From Glandiceps talaboti (Eukaryota; Hemichordata; Enteropneusta; Spengelidae), in contig NC_135567.1 in assembly GCF_964340395.1 (NCBI RefSeq), positions 1,205,609 to 1,215,608 of the forward strand: a stretch of DNA of 10,000 nt, read 5' to 3'. Under the pieces are notes generated by a model. It saw only the letters and a list, made by a program, of their open reading frames with translations. It had not been told where the DNA came from and did not search any database. A program made the translations under genes and the position numbers. This document shows positions 8,338-10,000 of this stretch, in pieces (position 1 is the stretch's first letter; every line of letters begins with the position of its first letter).

Positions 8338-8668
8338 CTTTAGGATTTTATTTTTTCGGGGTAATTTTGAGTGCGAAGATCGGAATAATAAAATGTTGAC
8401 AAAAACAACAACAATTTATTGCAGCCGGGTAGGTGGTGGTAGAGTGGTGATCATTTGGAATCTACTCCATCTTAGTCAGACCATGGATGTATTGGTCAGA
8501 CTGAGTTTAACCTAGGTATTTCTGCTTCCTCCTACTTTAACAATGGGACACACTTGCAACCATATTTCTATCCCCGAATTTGGTTTCGATCACTATAGTT
8601 TTAGGTCTATTGCCATTATGTAAATCATGGATTTCAAATGCCCATATATGCAGTGTAACTGAATCGTG

Positions 8669-8828
8669 TCAATAAAGTCTTTGTACAAGGGTACGCCATA
8701 TCAACAAAGTCTGTGTACAAGGGTACGCCATATCAACTAAGTCTGTGTACAAGGGTACGCCATATCAACTAAGTCTTTGTACAAGGGTACGCCATATCAA
8801 CTAAGTCTGTGTACAAGGGCACGCCTTA
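8669..8828. repeat. Tandem repeat, 32-bp unit x5
   Basis: Units start with TCAA at 8669, 8701, 8733, 8765 and 8797, at a constant 32-bp spacing. Each contains AAGTCTGTGTACAAGGG and then TACGCCATA. A sixth copy stops after TCAATTA at 8829. The second bases vary: TCAATAAAG in the first unit, TCAACAAAG in the second, TCAACTAAG in the third to fifth. CTGTG alternates with CTTTG. The fifth unit has GGGCACGCCTTA. No coding sense. Confidence 0.95.
8671..8676 (+). promoter_or_regulatory. Possible polyadenylation signal AATAAA
   Basis: AATAAA lies in the first 32-bp unit and is followed by a GT-rich stretch (GTCTTTGTAC) of the kind seen downstream of poly(A) sites. The preceding 150 bp look like single-copy, UTR-like sequence. 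Later units have lost the hexamer (AACAAA, AACTAA). No upstream coding exon is recognised, and AATAAA is frequent by chance in AT-rich DNA. Confidence 0.2.
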
Positions 8829-9162
8829 TCAATTACATGTAGTAGTGTAATCATAAGCTATACATGAATCTAAGGCCCAATAATGTAGAAATAAGCTGAT
8901 AACATATTATAATCCAACCAAATACACACATAATTCTTAATGGCGTAATTCATTGAAAACAAAACAATAAAAATAAGCCTATTAAGTGTTTTGCCATGAA
9001 TGGCTATTGTTATCCTTATTGTTCATTGTTAACGTTTTCAATCGTACAGATTCAGTTTTTTGTTTTCCATCACGTAATCTGTGTGACAGCTAGTGTCCTT
9101 GTCGTCTAGGATGCCCCCCGGGGGAAGGGGGTGAATTCGACGTCCGAAACTTCGCTAGCCCA
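8829..9162. other. Single-copy-like spacer
   Basis: No gene or repeat is recognised here. The sequence is AT-rich until about 9090 and then becomes GC-richer. CCCCCCGGGGG at 9114-9124 is a G/C palindrome, followed by AAGGGGG. GAATTC and GACGTC-like motifs (TCGACGTCCG) follow at about 9133-9146. This rise in GC precedes the E-box/CCAAT/TATA cluster. Confidence 0.5.
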
Positions 9163-9179
9163 GTCACGTGACCAATAAA
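9163..9179 (+). promoter_or_regulatory. Palindromic E-box GTCACGTGAC next to a CCAAT box
   Basis: GTCACGTGAC is a perfect 10-bp palindrome containing CACGTG. It equals the consensus bound by bHLH-ZIP factors of the USF/TFE3/TFEB type (the CLEAR element in vertebrates). CCAAT follows immediately (9172-9176). TATATAA lies about 40 bp downstream at 9214. The combination looks like a proximal promoter, but no first exon or gene is identified. Confidence 0.35.
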
Positions 9180-9197
9180 TCTTATTAAGGGACTCTG

Positions 9198-9240
9198 TAC
9201 AAGTGGTAGTTGGTATATAATGCCGATACTGCCACTTGTA
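9198..9240. repeat. Imperfect inverted repeat enclosing a TATA-like box
   Basis: TACAAGTGGTAGT (9198-9210) and ACTGCCACTTGTA (9228-9240) pair with one G-T type mismatch. Inside, GGTAT (9212-9216) pairs with ATGCC (9220-9224) using one wobble. The whole can fold as a 43-nt hairpin with a small asymmetric internal loop. TATATAA (9214-9220) falls in the loop region. It is too short for a typical animal pre-miRNA. It could be a cruciform, a small foldback relic or a protein-binding dyad. Confidence 0.6.
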
Positions 9241-9392
9241 GGGATTTTCGTAATTATAGTCTGCTCGTTCTACCACACGACAACACGGGTTTACTCACTG
9301 GTTATGTTGTTTTCGAAATATGAGTCAAAACGTTCAAAATTGCCATTACTTTCCCCAATTCTTCTTTGAGTATTACTAGCGCTGGTATAATT

Positions 9393-9506
9393 ATGTTATT
9401 CTCCAGTATTTTTCTTCATTCAGCCAGAAAATACACGTGAACTAAGGCCCCTTAGGTCACTCGTATTTTCATTGGCTGAACGAAGAAAAATATTGGCGAA
9501 TAACAT
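9393..9506. repeat. Long imperfect foldback (about 114 bp, near-zero loop)
   Basis: Left arm 9393-9447 and right arm 9450-9506 are inverted copies meeting at CTAAGG-CC-CCTTAG. Matching blocks, left against the reverse complement of right, are ATGTTATTC with ATGTTATTC, TATTTTTCTTC with TATTTTTCTTC, TTCAGCCA with TTCAGCCA, GAAAATAC with GAAAATAC, and CTAAGG with CTAAGG. A few substitutions and a 2-bp indel (AT after GCCA) lie between them. It has no coding capacity. It could be a palindromic MITE-like foldback or a source of hairpin RNA. No clear target-site duplication is seen. Confidence 0.88.
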
Positions 9507-9761
9507 GTAAACATTAGTTATAAAATTCGGTCACTTGTAATAATTTTATGATAGTTTTAATAAAAATTGCCCACAATAAAGTTGCCTACACTTGTCCTAA
9601 AAGAAGTTACGGAGATTACTGTATGTGTAGAGACATTACAGTGGTTAGTTACCCCGTATGTTGAGAAGACAAGTTATCTAGCAGTGACGTCATTGTGCGA
9701 ACACAGGGCTACACCTATTTGACGTGAACAAATAATACCTAAAATACTAAGCCAGGGTTAT
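9507..9761. other. Single-copy-like spacer
   Basis: No gene is recognised. It contains AATAAA at 9574-9579 and several CACTTGT words (9532, 9588) echoing the arms of the hairpin at 9198-9240. The rest is ordinary AT-rich sequence. Confidence 0.5.
9685..9692. promoter_or_regulatory. Full palindromic CRE (TGACGTCA)
   Basis: This is a second perfect TGACGTCA, with TTGACGTG (half-site) 27 bp further on (about 9719) and TACGTCAC inside the 35-bp repeat at about 9857. Clustered CRE half-sites may bind bZIP factors. There is no gene context to support a role. Confidence 0.3.
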
Positions 9762-9805
9762 GTCGGCGGTATTTGTGTCGGCGGTATTTATGTCGGCGGT
9801 ATTTT
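9762..9805. repeat. 15-bp tandem repeat x3
   Basis: GTCGGCGGTATTT occurs at 9762, 9777 and 9792, joined by GT or AT, giving a strict 15-bp period. The minus-strand open frame at 9739-9936 reads this as Tyr-Arg-Arg-His-Lys repeats. I consider that frame a repeat artefact. Confidence 0.92.
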
Positions 9806-9808
9806 TCA

Positions 9809-9820
9809 ATTCGGCCGAAT
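9809..9820. repeat. 12-bp perfect palindrome ATTCGGCCGAAT
   Basis: ATTCGGCCGAAT is self-complementary and lies directly after the 15-bp repeat, with CGGC shared between the two. It could be a dimeric protein-binding dyad or chance. Confidence 0.7.
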
Positions 9821-9828
9821 GGATTAGG

Positions 9829-9898
9829 CAGTAGAGTTATGTTGACAAACCAGTTGTACGTCACAGTAGAGTTATGTTGACAAACCAGTTGTACATGA
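9829..9898. repeat. 35-bp tandem duplication
   Basis: CAGTAGAGTTATGTTGACAA begins at 9829 and 9864, and each copy continues to CCAGTTGTAC. The first 31 bp of both copies are identical. They end GTCA and ATGA. Identity this high suggests a recent duplication. Confidence 0.95.
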
Positions 9899-10000
9899 CA
9901 TTTGTGAGATTCATCGTTGTCGATAATACTTGTCAAGTGAGTTGTGGCTATGCCGTATCTATTAAACTAAAACAGAGTTTTGTCCTGTGGGTATTTTCCG
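9899..10000. other. Right edge, no recognised feature
   Basis: This is 102 bp of single-copy-like sequence with a small dyad (ACTTGTCAAGT at 9929-9939). There is no gene, splice or repeat signal that I can support. Confidence 0.5.

Larger units (their letters stand above)
8055..8668. other. Single-copy-like spacer with a (TTTG)n tract
   Basis: I see no supported gene. An open frame from a TTG codon at 8222 to 8515 is carried through the (TTTG)n tract as Val-Cys-Leu-Phe repeats. It has no family resemblance and no ATG start, so I do not call it. The stretch includes (TCG)3 at about 8124, a loose ATTGGTAG repeat near 8272-8290, and two GTCAGAC motifs near 8476 and 8496. Confidence 0.6.

Noticed and set aside
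8222-8515. 97-codon plus-strand frame
   Set aside because: It starts at TTG rather than ATG, passes through the (TTTG)n tract, and shows no recognisable domain.
9198-9240. pre-miRNA or Rho-independent terminator
   Set aside because: The stem is too short for a typical animal pre-miRNA, and there is no following T run or prokaryotic context.
9840-9850. Kinship of the 35-bp repeat and the 79-bp array through shared TTGACAAAC
   Set aside because: Only nine bases match and the flanks differ entirely; chance is sufficient.
9739-9936. 65-codon minus-strand frame with Tyr-Arg-Arg-His-Lys repeats
   Set aside because: It spans the 15-bp and 35-bp tandem repeats; the repeated peptide follows from periods compatible with codons.

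Overview
This window looks like non-coding, repeat-dominated DNA from a metazoan nuclear genome, most plausibly a marine invertebrate (amphioxus or a bivalve-like mollusc). That assignment is inference. It rests on overall style: AT-rich DNA, long (TCTG)n and (TTTG)n microsatellites, no dense ORFs, many unrelated minisatellites, and one element built like the pearl/HINE (Helentron-associated) elements of invertebrates. I find no convincing protein-coding gene, tRNA or rRNA. The only long open frames are read-throughs of tandem repeats or chance frames. By my count about 73% of the window is tandem repeat.

Layout. 1-1880: minisatellite with a 78-83 bp unit, 23.6 copies, entering from the left edge. 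1881-1991: three 37-bp units joined directly to it. 1992-2363: single-copy-like DNA with degenerate TGTGATC motifs and one CRE-like palindrome. 2364-2566: three 66-67 bp units, each led by a 10-13 base poly-C tract. 2675 to about 4435: probable non-autonomous Helentron/pearl-like element with a 5' hairpin, a (GTCT)n microsatellite, a core of about 146-bp tandem repeats and 12-bp subterminal inverted repeats. Inside the core, a 73-bp deletion derivative has been amplified. 4436-4784: AT-rich spacer. 4785-8054: huge 23-bp minisatellite of about 142 units, with two discrete unit types and a 527-bp-offset internal duplication. 8055-8668: spacer with a (TTTG)n tract and a CRE palindrome. 8669-8828: five 32-bp units, the first carrying AATAAA. 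8829-9761: the most single-copy-like part, with a GTCACGTGAC E-box, a CCAAT box, a TATA-like hairpin and a long 114-bp foldback. 9762-9898: a 15-bp x3 repeat, a 12-bp palindrome and a 35-bp x2 repeat. 9899-10000: no recognised feature.

There is no gene system here. The main interest is how the repeats evolved: deletion followed by amplification in dimer steps at 3355-3938, two co-existing unit haplotypes in the 23-bp array, and the foldback near 9450.
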